From the NCBI GenBank assembly GCA_026770025.1, contig JAMXDE010000006.1, positions 2,362,001 through 2,426,000 of the forward strand: a DNA stretch of 64,000 bases. Reading direction: 5' to 3'. Shown here one piece after another: positions 21,433 through 31,370 of this stretch. The DNA is from Craspedostauros australis (taxonomy: Eukaryota; Bacillariophyta; Bacillariophyceae; Mastogloiales; Achnanthaceae). Every line of letters starts with the position of its first letter. Position 1 is the stretch's first letter. Both the position numbers and the translations under genes were made by a program. Under the pieces are notes generated by a model that was not told where the DNA came from, did no database searches, and worked only from the letters and a program-made list of their open reading frames with translations.

Positions 21433-23430
21433 TTAAAACAGAGGAAACTTGGGCATACCCCGATCCCGTTCCAACGCAGCACGCTTCACACCTTGCCACG
21501 CCAACCAACCCTGGAAGTAATTGATCCCCAGCATCAACGCTCTCGCTGCAAGCTTTTCGTACCATCGCCGCGGACGCTTGCGTCCGTTGGGCGTACCATC
21601 ATCGTCATCGTCATCATCTTCTAGCTCCATTGCCAAGCTGTCTTCGTCTTGGTACCGTTGCGTGATGACCATCATGTCTTGCAGCAGTCCATTCATTGCT
21701 ACAACATATTCAAAGTCGGCATCTCGGAGCAGATTGTTGGGTTGGCACAGCGTCGGAATAGCATCCTGCGCGGCAGCACGGAATCCTTCCGTGATGTGCT
21801 GGCATGCGTCACCCCATGCCTTGTACTTTGCCTCCCTACTCGTGCTCGTCTTTTGGCTCTTGTCCACGGCTTCGTTGATTTCTTCGATCATTCGCTCGTA
21901 TCGCCGACCGTAGAAATCCCGCAAGGAGCTGAGCTGCTGCATGTACAGGTATTGCAACTGTGATGCGATTTGCATCAGTTCCTTGTATATGGTTGCTACC
22001 GGCAGCATCGCAAGCTGTTGTTGCGCAGTCTCTAAAATCTGATTGGCAGTTTCACCAAATTCGATCATCGGCAGTTGTTGTTGGTGTTGTGATGGATCGT
22101 TTGGATCGGGCCCATCGCCTTCAACTTGTTGCAGCCAAAAGTCTTCTAATCTCGCTTCGAGTTCCGCGAGATGACGTTGTGCTGTCGACATCACATCTTG
22201 TATGTTGCTGCTGGTGTTGCCATCTAAATCCAACGTCGCAGTTGGTACAGATTGCTCCATTGAACCTGCTGATTCAGCTGCGGTGGCTTTGTGCATGATG
22301 GGGGTGACCGTGAATGCAGGCCTGCTACTCCCCTTTGAATTGCTCAGCACTTGATACACTTGTCCCAGTAACCGTTGAAATGTCGGAACGTCGTCGTACA
22401 ATTCGTTGGTGCCGCCCCAACCATCTTCAAGTTGCGAAACGATGGCGTCGCGCCAAAAATCGCCGTCGGAATCCGGCGGTGGTATCGTCGTATGCAATTG
22501 GAAATCGGCCGCAAGCCGCGAATTGATGGAGACCAATGGCTGCGAGGACGCCCATCGGCGTTGCCACCATTCTTGGATGTCCTTCTTGGTCTTTGTGTTG
22601 ACAGTCGCAGCGTGTGGTGGAGATGAAAGCATGAAGATCAATTTCCCGAATGGCTTGCTTGTGGATGACGTTGAAGAGGATGATTCAAGACCGTCGTTGC
22701 TGCTGCTGTCGTCATTCTTGCCATGGTCCACGGCTTCGTTCGACTGCTCTTGCTGAGATTGCTGCCTTCGTTGGATTCCGCGCACGATCGCTTGCACGGC
22801 GTGATCAATTTCATCTGGCTGCGTTTCTGTTGATTGCGCGTTCAACGGATCGTAGTGGGAAGGTGCAACAACGACCATGGAATTGGATAACAGAGCAATG
22901 CTTTCGATGAGGCCATGACGATCGAGACCTGCATTCGACCCATCGTCTGACATTTGCAACGTATCCTGGACAATTCCAATCGGTTTCCGATGCGCGTTGA
23001 GCAGCACGATGAGGAAACGATCGATGCTGCTTCCGTGCAATGGATTGCTGCTGTCCTTGTTGAGCTTCTCTGCAATCGCAGGGTCGAGCATGCCCTCCAG
23101 GTTCGTTGTGCTGGGATAGAGGATGGTCACCACACCAGCCACTGTCTCATCCGCAACGTCATCATCATGATCATGCTGAAACCCTCCCCTCAACGAGAGC
23201 GATTCATGGAGACTTCGAGATGGAAGAATGGAGGAGCGGGTGCTGTGCCTTGCCTTCCAAGTCGTCTTGGGCAGAATGGCGATCGGCTGCTTCCACGGTG
23301 TCGTTCCCTTCGCATGCGATGGCTGCCATGCACGATCCGACTTCGAACGCGATCGCGCTTGGGTGGTGGCAATCAGGCAGGCCGCGATGATCAAAGTCAG
23401 CATTCGAATTGATCGTGGTAGTTTCTCCAT
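21433..23430 (-). CDS. Unknown secreted or plastid-routed protein
   Basis: Unrecognised 665-residue protein from the ATG at 23430 (MEKLPRSIR), which places a signal peptide (MLTLIIAACLIATTQA) at the N-terminus; an upstream ATG at 23508 would hide it. A segment ending SLSLRGGF follows, a pattern common in heterokont preproteins. Residues 100-330 alternate Ile/Val-rich strands (FLIVLLNAHRKPIGIVQ, SMVVVAPSHYD) with helices, reminiscent of a Rossmann or GTPase-like fold, but no P-loop is visible. The middle (to about residue 560) is acidic and helical. It ends in a basic helix (WYEKLAARALMLGINYFQGWLAWQ). Function unknown. Confidence 0.72.
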   Translation of the reverse strand: MEKLPRSIRMLTLIIAACLIATTQARSRSKSDRAWQPSHAKGTTPWKQPIAILPKTTWKARHSTRSSILPSRSLHESLSLRGGFQHDHDDDVADETVAGVVTILYPSTTNLEGMLDPAIAEKLNKDSSNPLHGSSIDRFLIVLLNAHRKPIGIVQDTLQMSDDGSNAGLDRHGLIESIALLSNSMVVVAPSHYDPLNAQSTETQPDEIDHAVQAIVRGIQRRQQSQQEQSNEAVDHGKNDDSSSNDGLESSSSTSSTSKPFGKLIFMLSSPPHAATVNTKTKKDIQEWWQRRWASSQPLVSINSRLAADFQLHTTIPPPDSDGDFWRDAIVSQLEDGWGGTNELYDDVPTFQRLLGQVYQVLSNSKGSSRPAFTVTPIMHKATAAESAGSMEQSVPTATLDLDGNTSSNIQDVMSTAQRHLAELEARLEDFWLQQVEGDGPDPNDPSQHQQQLPMIEFGETANQILETAQQQLAMLPVATIYKELMQIASQLQYLYMQQLSSLRDFYGRRYERMIEEINEAVDKSQKTSTSREAKYKAWGDACQHITEGFRAAAQDAIPTLCQPNNLLRDADFEYVVAMNGLLQDMMVITQRYQDEDSLAMELEDDDDDDDGTPNGRKRPRRWYEKLAARALMLGINYFQGWLAWQGVKRAALERDRGMPKFPLF

Positions 23431-24000
23431 TGTCGTCTCAATTGCAATTGGTTTCTCTCTTGTGTCTCTGTTTGGGAGATGTGCATTGCACAGGGACTCA
23501 TGCCACACACAGATAGATCGTATCTATTGGGTATGCCATACAGTTGAGATGATCAGTGATGTTCTGTGGCCACCCACCAGTTTGGTTGGCCCGCGAAGGC
23601 AAAGATCCTTTTGATGTGTGTTGCGCCAAGATCGTGTTCGATTTCTGCGTGAATGGATCGAGACACGAACAAAATCGTCATGACCGTGACGTCAGCAGAA
23701 CACGCCAACGTTGTCCACAAAACCATCCACATCACCCCCAAACAACACAAGAACAACGCAGATCAACGCAACCACGCTGCAAAACACCAAACACGTTGCC
23801 TCTCTGTAACCAACGACACAATCTCAACAGACAGACTCCGAAAGCATTACACGATCTCCAACCATACAAATGAACTGAGCAATCGTATTTGTAATTGTAA
23901 TCGCACAGGTCGCTCACAAGGGAAGCCCTCTCCTCGTAATCTCTTCAGTTGTCACCCTTCTCGACAACAATCCAGTCCAGTTGGCACGTAGAACGAAGTC
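23431..24000. other. Divergent promoter region
   Basis: About 570 bp between the unknown secreted-protein gene (minus) and the ADP/ATP carrier-like gene (plus). No gene or repeat can be supported. Confidence 0.45.
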
Positions 24001-25191
24001 ATGGCGCAACCGATTTCTGTCGGAACGACGGTAGTTGCCGCAACGGCAACAGCAGCTGCGACGGTGGAGATGGAGATAGAGGTGTCACCGGGAGGCCCGC
24101 TGACTTCGCAATTGCCTCTTCTATCCGATCGCCAAGCACCCAGCGATCAGCATCAGAACGAACCACAGAAGCTGCACAGGCAACAGCGAAAACGGCAGGT
24201 TCCACGATGGAAGGACGCCGTGGCTGGAGCTTGCGCTGGTGCTTTCTCCAAGACTGCCATGGCGCCTGTCGAGCGCATCAAGCTGCTATTGCAGCTGCAA
24301 GGCTCAGCACCGCGTCCAGCGCGATTGTCCGCAGCGCCATCAGCGAGCGCAGCACAGAAAGGTGGAGCTGCCCTTCCTCCGCCCACTGCATGGTCCGTGG
24401 CAAGCACCATCTATCAGCGCGAAGGGCTGTTTGCATTCTGGAGAGGCAACATGCCCAACGTCTTGCGCACGGCTGGTCAGTCGGCATTGAATTTCGCGTT
24501 GATGGATTACTACAAAAGGCTGGCTCTGTCCATATCGCTGCAACATGCCGATTCATCGTCCCAAATGACAACTGCACCAGCCAAAATTGGCAGCAATAGC
24601 AACAGCAATGGTGCCAGCACCAACCGCAGACTATGGATCAGCTTCGTGTCCGGTGGTTTGGCGGGTGGAACTGCGACGACCATACTATACCCCATCGAGT
24701 TCCTGCGCACGCGATTAGCGATGGACCAAGGCCAAACGTCGCGTCAGTACAGCGGCATGCGAGACGTCGTCACGCAGATCTGGGCCAAGGACGGTGTGCG
24801 CGGTCTCTACCAGGGCTACGGCATCGCGCTGTGCGGTGGTGTCCTGCATCGATTCTTATATCTGGGCGGATACGACGCCATCAAATCCGTGTGGGACCAG
24901 CAGTCCTCCACGCCCATGACGTGGGGCGAGCGATTCCTCATTGCCCAATTCATCAGCGTCACGGCCGGCACCTTCTGCTATCCCATCGATTCCGTGCGAC
25001 GGCGTCTCATGATGCAGGCCGGCCGCTCGGTGCAGGAACGGCAGTACCAAGGATCGTTGCATTGCATCCGCACGGTGTTGGCGACGGAAGGCGCGCGAGG
25101 ATTTTACTTGGGCATCGGTCCCAATCTCGTGCGATCCATCGGTGGCGCGATGTTGCTCGTGGGATACGACGGCGTCAAATCGATGTTGTGA
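24001..25191 (+). CDS. ADP/ATP carrier-like mitochondrial carrier
   Basis: A 396-residue member of the SLC25 family. It opens with a 60-residue polar extension, then KDAVAGACAGAFSKTAMAPVERIKLLLQLQ near residue 70-98, a hallmark of ADP/ATP carriers. The first repeat continues with GNMPNVLRTAGQSALNFALMDYYKR. The second signature is YPIEFLRTRLAMDQ near 231. The third is YPIDSVRRRLMMQ near 327, close to the RRRMMM nucleotide-carrier signature with Leu in place of the first Met. It should exchange ADP for ATP across the inner membrane. The long N-terminus and the Leu substitution set it apart from the standard 300-residue carrier, so a divergent paralogue is possible. Confidence 0.84.
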   Translation: MAQPISVGTTVVAATATAAATVEMEIEVSPGGPLTSQLPLLSDRQAPSDQHQNEPQKLHRQQRKRQVPRWKDAVAGACAGAFSKTAMAPVERIKLLLQLQGSAPRPARLSAAPSASAAQKGGAALPPPTAWSVASTIYQREGLFAFWRGNMPNVLRTAGQSALNFALMDYYKRLALSISLQHADSSSQMTTAPAKIGSNSNSNGASTNRRLWISFVSGGLAGGTATTILYPIEFLRTRLAMDQGQTSRQYSGMRDVVTQIWAKDGVRGLYQGYGIALCGGVLHRFLYLGGYDAIKSVWDQQSSTPMTWGERFLIAQFISVTAGTFCYPIDSVRRRLMMQAGRSVQERQYQGSLHCIRTVLATEGARGFYLGIGPNLVRSIGGAMLLVGYDGVKSML

Positions 25192-25511
25192 ACATCCCGC
25201 AATCCGCATTTCAAGTCAATTCAATTTTGGGCGGTTTGATGAAACGACATTCTACCACCTTCGAGTCATGTGCGAAACAACGAGAAATTGTGTCGAATAG
25301 ATTACACTCCACGCTACGAGTATGTTCTCGGCGACGTCTGCTTTCTAAAAACGCCAAAGTAGAAGAACGTGAGCGCAACGTGGTTAATCCGCAGCTGTCT
25401 GGTTGAAAGAGTGAGATCAGCATCCTAGCCGTGCCTTAATCTTTCACCCGTTGTCACACTGCACGGCATCCACCCAAAGTGTGAGTTGGAAGGCCTCGCT
25501 TGCGATTGCGC
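25192..25511. other. Convergent intergenic, no gene seen
   Basis: About 320 bp between the 3' ends of the carrier gene and the UFD1-like gene. Probably the two 3' UTRs. Confidence 0.45.
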
Positions 25512-26504
25512 CTATTCTTGCGCCTCCTCCATCGCCTTCTGCCGCATCAACTTGCGCTTGAGGACTTCCTCCTTTGACGGCAGAAAATTGGTGGACAAGT
25601 CACAGTCCTGCACCTTGACGATGGGCTTCTTCTCGCCTCTGACGCCTGATCGCAGCTCCGCCACATCGAACCAGTATCGCTCTCCGTTGTAATCGAACGC
25701 GATCGTCGAGCCCTGCGTGAGGGAGGAGTAATGCCGCAGCTCCGTCTCCAGCACGGCCTGCGGGTTGTCAATGGTCTTGGCGAATTTGGACGAGTGCGGT
25801 CGCAGCAACGCCAACGAACCCGGTGGGGTCTTGGTGACCAGCTCGACGTCCACGACGTCGCGTGGTCGCAATCCCAACGCGCGCATCATCCACCACGGCA
25901 GGAAGACGTAGTTGGCCGGCGCCCGAAAATCCAATATCCCGCCGACGACTTCGTCCAGCGCGGATGCCGCCATGTCCTTCGGGACGTCCGCCACCCGCTG
26001 CGAGATTCCCACTCTGATGCTGCCGCCCTCTTCGGCGTCCACGCGCTTGACGGAGAACAGCCACGGCACTTCCGCGCCATTGAGTGTGACGGCACGCCAG
26101 AACAGCATCGGCAACGACATCTTGTCGCCCGTCTGCACGTGATTGTGAGAGAAATGTCCCATCGAAGGATTGAAGCGATCATCCAGCGGCATGCAGATCA
26201 ACCGCCGTCGCGTGAAGGACTGCGCCTGTGTCTCCGCGTTGGCTACCCACTGAGCATTGTAGTCCTCCACCTCCTGTTCCAGAGTGGCAATCTCCGATGC
26301 TTCATTCCAGTGTCGCATCATGCGTTGCACGAAGAGGTTCATCGATTTAGGAGGTCTCATGGCGGAAACCGCGGATGGTGCGCAAGCTATGCTCAGTACG
26401 CACAGCGCCATCATGGCCATGGCCGTCGTCGTCGTCCACATCTTCATCTGCGATCGTCTTGGGCTGCTATCCGTCGTGGTTGTCGTTGTTGGTATCGTCG
26501 TCAC
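25512..26504 (-). CDS. UFD1-like protein with signal peptide (probable symbiont-derived Ufd1, SELMA)
   Basis: A 330-residue protein whose core is a UFD1 domain: PMLFWRAV and VPWLFSVKRV, then VGGILDFRAPANYVFLPWWMM near residue 195, DVVDVELV, and NPQAVLETELRHYSSL. Cytosolic UFD1 works with NPL4 and CDC48 to extract ubiquitinated proteins. This copy has a hydrophobic N-terminus (MAMMALCVLSIACAPSAVSA, about residues 29-48) that reads as a signal peptide. UFD1 copies with such leaders act in SELMA, the ERAD-derived machine that imports preproteins across the second outermost membrane of complex red plastids. The residue after the predicted cleavage is Met, not Phe, as expected for periplastidal rather than stromal delivery. 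An ATG at 26447 would give a tighter signal peptide. Confidence 0.8.
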   Translation of the reverse strand: MTTIPTTTTTTDSSPRRSQMKMWTTTTAMAMMALCVLSIACAPSAVSAMRPPKSMNLFVQRMMRHWNEASEIATLEQEVEDYNAQWVANAETQAQSFTRRRLICMPLDDRFNPSMGHFSHNHVQTGDKMSLPMLFWRAVTLNGAEVPWLFSVKRVDAEEGGSIRVGISQRVADVPKDMAASALDEVVGGILDFRAPANYVFLPWWMMRALGLRPRDVVDVELVTKTPPGSLALLRPHSSKFAKTIDNPQAVLETELRHYSSLTQGSTIAFDYNGERYWFDVAELRSGVRGEKKPIVKVQDCDLSTNFLPSKEEVLKRKLMRQKAMEEAQE

Positions 26505-27337
26505 GCAATCTCTTCGTCAAAGCACCTCTATTTCGTGGAGAGTTGGACGGCTTTATTCTTTCCGAATGATGGTTCAATGAGATCGAACAGCAATGGAAGT
26601 CGAAGAAGAGGCAATGGAATCACAGTTGAGTACTCTGGAGATAGTGTAAAGCGTGGAGCATAGAATAGGTATGATACGATCGACAAGTGCCGATGTTGTC
26701 TTCTTGCTGTGTGTTGCAACGTGTTGGTTCCTCGCACGTTGTGTCGTTTGGAAACACGGTCGTGATCTATTGTGATGGCTGGGATCAACAATCGGGAACT
26801 TTCACGTGGAAGATTTTGGCATCTTCAACTTAGACTTCACATACAACGTCTGTCCAGCCATACGTCTGATAGAGAACTTCGTCTGCTGGTTCAGCCACAA
26901 TCGTATCGAATTCTCTCAGTACCAAACAACAAGAAGCAAAAAGAAAGAGTGATGAAGTCACTTTTCCAGCCAATCACATCACATCTTCGTGGAATGTAAT
27001 CGCATGAATCGAACACCACACAAATTCTCGACCCATCAAAGAAGAAAGACAGGACATCAACGACACCAATCGCGCGCGGGATCTTTTGTTGATTGCATCT
27101 TTCTGTCCAATCCACCCATGCACCGACTCACCTCCTCGATGTATCTGTTTGTGCAGATCTGGCATCGCGAGCGTATTGGCACTGTATACATTCAAACATA
27201 ACGTATTCTGCTACATGCGCACCCGTACCACACGTGTACAACGGTGGATCATAACTAGCACAAAGTATTATACAAGAAAGCGGAGTCTAGTAGCACTGCA
27301 ACCTCGAGCCCAGTCCAATCCTCTCATCCCATCCATC
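26505..27337. other. Divergent promoter region, no gene seen
   Basis: About 830 bp between two divergently transcribed plastid-related genes, the UFD1-like gene (minus) and the EttA-like gene (plus). Open frames reaching back to 27086 belong to the leader of the EttA-like gene and look non-coding. Confidence 0.45.
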
Positions 27338-29652
27338 ATGCGTTTCTCGGCAGGTTTGTCCGTCGTGATGGCCATCGCTGTGTTGGCGGCGACAGATCAA
27401 GCTGTCGCATTTCATCTGGGAGGGATCAACACCCAGAACCTCCTTTCCCCGTCTACTTCTTCTTCTTCCTCCTCCTCCTCTCTGCCACATGCGGAATCGC
27501 CATTTGGACACGCTGATGCTCATTCCAACGTTGCCAGACAGAATGCATGGCCACTGTTTGGAAAGAAGAAGAAAGGCGGCGGTGTTGGCGGCGGAAACAA
27601 GCGCCAGGCTCCACAAGAAAAGCAAAGTGTCAAGGATGCGCGCTTCGACGCCGCGACTCGTCAGTTCATGTTCACCATGGTCGGTCTGTCCAAGCTGCTG
27701 CCGGACAAGTCCAAAAAGATCCTCGATAACATCCATCTCAGCTTCTATCCCGGCGCCAAGATCGGCGTGGTCGGTTTGAACGGAAGTGGCAAGTCCACCC
27801 TGCTCAAGGTTATGGCCGGCATAGACAAGGAGTTCGATGGAGTGGCCCGGCCATTGCCCGGTGCCTCGATCGGATACCTGCCACAGGAGCCGAAGCTGGA
27901 GTATGACACGGTGCAGGAATGCATTGACGATGCTGTCAAATCTTCGCAGGCCGTCATTGACGAGTACAACGAAGTCTCCATGAAGTTGGCCGACCCAGAC
28001 ATCACCGATGATGAGATGGCGAGCACCATGGAAAAGCTGGAGGCGCTGAACGCAGACATCGAAGCCGGCGATCTGTGGGAGCTGGAACGTGTCGTGTCCC
28101 GCGCCATGGACGCCCTCCGTGTCCCTGCAGGTGACGCCAGCACCGCAACTCTCAGCGGAGGAGAAAAGCGCCGCGTCGCGTTGTGCCGGTTGCTGCTCCA
28201 GAATCACGATATGCTGTTGCTCGATGAGGTACGTGTGAACCCATAGCATGCATGCGCGGCTGTTATGACGAGTGGTTTGAGGCGGGGCGTATTCTCGCTG
28301 CTTTTGAAGTGCAATGGTGTTGGTGATTGGTAGTCACATCCCGTTGCTGCGATGGTGTTTTCTCTTCTTCCCTTTTGTCAACTCACACGCTCATGTCTCA
28401 ATCCGCTTCGCCTGCGTTGTGTTGCGTCGTGCCGCATCATCTGGCTTGTCTTTCTCATCAACTCACGATGCGCACTTGCTCATGCACACCACGCCACATT
28501 CTACTTCTCTCTCTCTCTCTCTCTCTTTGTCAAATGCACATGCAGCCGACGAATCATCTAGATGCCGAGAGCATTGCATGGCTGGAGCAGTTCCTGGAGC
28601 AGTTCAAGGGCACCGTCGTCTGCATTACGCACGATCGCTACTTCCTCAATAACGTCGCTGGATGGATTTTGGAATTGGACCGTGGTGCCGGAATCCCCCA
28701 CGAAGGTAATTACGAGACCTTTCTGGAGACCAAGAACAAACGTCTCACAGAAGAAAAGAAGGCGGAGACTGCCTCCGCCAAGGCCGTTGCCAACGAGCTG
28801 GAATGGATTCGCACCAACCCCAAGGCGAAGGGCAACAAATCTAAGGCCCGCTTGGCTCGCTACGACGAGCTTCTGGCCGCTGCCGCGCCGAAGGAGCTGC
28901 GCAATTCTGGACAGATCTATATCCCGCCCGGTCCGCGACTGGGCGATGTCGTCGTGGACGTCACCAACTTGCGCAAATCGTTCGGCGATCGCTTGCTGAT
29001 TGACAACCTTGATTTCTCCCTGCCACCGGCTGGCATCGTCGGCGTTGTCGGTCCCAACGGTGCTGGCAAATCGACGTTGATCAAGATGCTGACTGGGCTG
29101 GAGCAACCAGATGAAGGCGAAATCAAGATCGGCGAGACTGTGAAGATCGTGTCCGTGGGACAGGAGCGCATGGCGGTGCTGGATGACAAGAAGACCGCGT
29201 TCGAGGAAGTGTCGGAGGGATTGGAGGAGATCGAGCTGGGCACGCAGACCGTGCAATCCCGAGCCTACATGTCGTGGTTCGGATTCAAGGGACAGAGCCA
29301 GCAGTCCAGAGTCGCCAATTTGAGTGGAGGCGAACGCAATCGATTGCAGCTCGCCAAGATGCTGAAGGAGGGCGGCAACTTGATCATCCTGGACGAACCC
29401 TCGAACGATCTGGACGTGGAGGTGCTGCGTTCTCTCGAGGAGGGATTGCTGGAGTTTGCCGGCTGCGCACTGATCGTGAGCCACGACCGGTACATGCTGG
29501 ATCGCCTGTGCACTCACATCCTGGCATGCGAAGGCGACTCGAAGTGGCATTACTTCCCTGGCAATTACGCGGAGTACGAGGCCGATAAGATGAAGCGCCT
29601 TGGCCAGACCTCGGTGAAGCGAATCACGTACGCACCATTGATCAATGCGTGA
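27338..29652 (+). CDS. Plastid-targeted EttA-type ABC-F ATPase (two exons)
   Basis: Predicted stromal ABC-F protein of 665 residues, closest to bacterial EttA, which binds the ribosomal E site and gates translation by energy state. Exons are 27338-28228 and 28546-29652; the phase-0 intron splits the first Walker B motif between LLLDE and PTNHLDAES. The first cassette has GLNGSGKSTLL and LSGGEKRRVALCRLLL. The linker EGNYETFLETKNKRL fits the family P-site tRNA interaction motif region. The second cassette has GPNGAGKSTLI, LSGGERNRLQLAKML and LDEPSNDLD. The N-terminus is a signal peptide ending AVA|FHLG, with Phe at +1, the plastid-import signature. The second Walker B has Ser for the usual Thr (EPSND). 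Confidence 0.93.
28229..28545 (+). other. Intron of the EttA-like gene
   Basis: Starts GTACGT at 28229 and ends CATGCAG at 28545, 317 bp, phase 0. It contains a (CT) run at about 28507-28526 that supplies the pyrimidine tract. Retention would end the protein six codons past the junction. Confidence 0.9.
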
Positions 29653-29864
29653 GGCGGCAAGTGGAGAAGTGGCTGGGGTGGACTGGTGTGCTCCAACACG
29701 ACGAGTATCATATAGCACTAGCGTGGTCATAGTGCAGGAATTTCGCTTGATTCATCGATGTTGCTCAACTCTGCTCCATTCCCAGTGCTCAGTACATGCG
29801 TTCATGGATTATAGCATTATGTCCTTTAATTTTCTCTGGAGTAGAGTACTCTATGTACTCGTAT

Positions 29865-31370
29865 CTAGCTTCCGACCAAGACTTGATGGGATATGACAGA
29901 AATGCGCTCCTTGATCATCATCATGAGCGCGCTCTTCAACGCAGTGTGCAAGAGTTGCCACTGCGAGCCCTTGTAGAGTCCCCGCACGCCTCCCTGCTCC
30001 AAGAAACACCGTTTGAGACATTCCCACAGCGTCAACTGTTGCTTGCGCGCGCATGACGACGACGACCGCAAGGGCAACGACGTGGACGAGGTGACCATGA
30101 GCATGACTTTGGCACGGATGAGGGGATAGGTGGCGATCGTCGCCACGAATTTGGAGAACAGACCCAGCAGGAAGGCCTGTCCCATGGAAAGTCGGGCCGT
30201 GCTTGATGCGGCGATGGTGGATGCCGCAGTCCCATCGTGTGTCATCGATTCCAACCAAGCCGACTTGGCCGCGTCGTAGACCGTGTAATTGATGGCCGGG
30301 TTGGTGCAGAGCATGAGGGACGGCGTCAATCCCTTCCACAGCGATGCGATTTTGTAGGATGATGATGGCGACGACGATGCACGTGAAGCGGACGAGGCAT
30401 ATGACGACCGTGATGATCGGCGGACTCGGCGCTGCCGCGCGGTCGATCGACTCGCACGAGACTGGCGCCGGATCTGCGCGAAATCTGCTGTGATCTCAAT
30501 GGTGGGCTCCTCCTTCTTCTCATCCTCGAAGGACGAGGCGCTGCGGCCCTCCAATCGCTTGCGGTTCATCGTTTTGGGCGATAGCGGGAAGAAATCATCT
30601 TTCGAAAAGTGATGATTGGTCGCAGCGTCGCGTTCGAGCTGATCCCAGACCTGATCCATCTCCGCATGATGCACGTTTGTCGTCTGCTCCGTTTTATCAT
30701 CGTCGTCATCAATGGGATCGCCGGAGGCATAGCCATCGCTCTGGAACGTATCGCTTGCGTTGTTCTCATCGCCGGAATCTCGGGGTTCGCTATCAGCGTA
30801 CTTTTCCTCCTGAAGGCCGTGGTCGCAGTCGTAGTACAGTTCGGAGACCTCGCTCACGCTGCGCGTATCGTTGGCAGCGCAGTCGGTCATGCCGCGACTG
30901 TTGTTGCTTGATCTTGTGGCTTGGTTGCTTCTGGCATGTCGACGGCCGCGCCGGCTGCCTCCTGTGATCCTGTTGGCCGCCATGACGTCCAGCGGCAGAG
31001 TGAGCATGGTGTTGGCCATGGCCGAAAGAGCGGAAAGCAGAAGCCGCGCGGGAGCTGAAACACGCTCCGGACGGCCTCTGACACGCTGCCTTCTCTTCCA
31101 GGTCTGAACGATGAGGGAGTAGATGTAGAAGTAGGCGAAGGAGGAGAACGTGGTGTGCAGCGTCTTGACTTCGATGCCTGACAAGAGGCTGCCGCTGCGG
31201 CTGCGCTTGCTCATCTTCTTGGTTGGCGTCGGCGGCCCAGCCTGAGCGTTGGTCTTGATGACCTCGATGGGGTAGAACGCCCACAGCGCCAAGACGGAGC
31301 CCGTGACGCCCGCGATGGCATCTGCCAACGCCTTCCTTCGCGCCATGTCATTGCTGGCTGGTTGTCTCAT
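29865..31370 (-). CDS. Peroxisomal-type adenine nucleotide/NAD carrier-like protein with large insertion
   Basis: An SLC25-fold protein of 501 residues from the ATG at 31370 (MRQPASNDMARR). The frame is open further upstream to 31934, but that part is His/Cys-rich and looks non-coding. Signature one is FYPIEVIKTNAQ near residue 32. The second repeat has LPLDVMAANRITGG near 125. A highly charged insertion of roughly 200 residues (about 140-335) follows. Then comes SLWKGLTPSLMLCTNPAINYTVYD, whose NPAI motif is typical of the PMP34/PNC peroxisomal carriers. The third repeat has ATYPLIRAKVMLM. It would import ATP or exchange cofactors across the peroxisomal membrane. Substrate is inferred from the NPAI motif only. 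Confidence 0.68.
   Translation of the reverse strand: MRQPASNDMARRKALADAIAGVTGSVLALWAFYPIEVIKTNAQAGPPTPTKKMSKRSRSGSLLSGIEVKTLHTTFSSFAYFYIYSLIVQTWKRRQRVRGRPERVSAPARLLLSALSAMANTMLTLPLDVMAANRITGGSRRGRRHARSNQATRSSNNSRGMTDCAANDTRSVSEVSELYYDCDHGLQEEKYADSEPRDSGDENNASDTFQSDGYASGDPIDDDDDKTEQTTNVHHAEMDQVWDQLERDAATNHHFSKDDFFPLSPKTMNRKRLEGRSASSFEDEKKEEPTIEITADFAQIRRQSRASRSTARQRRVRRSSRSSYASSASRASSSPSSSYKIASLWKGLTPSLMLCTNPAINYTVYDAAKSAWLESMTHDGTAASTIAASSTARLSMGQAFLLGLFSKFVATIATYPLIRAKVMLMVTSSTSLPLRSSSSCARKQQLTLWECLKRCFLEQGGVRGLYKGSQWQLLHTALKSALMMMIKERISVISHQVLVGS

Noticed and set aside
3875-31370. Functional cluster of three SLC25 carriers
   Set aside because: The three carriers differ in subfamily, orientation and extensions and are 9-20 kb apart with unrelated genes between; chance spacing in a large family is simpler.
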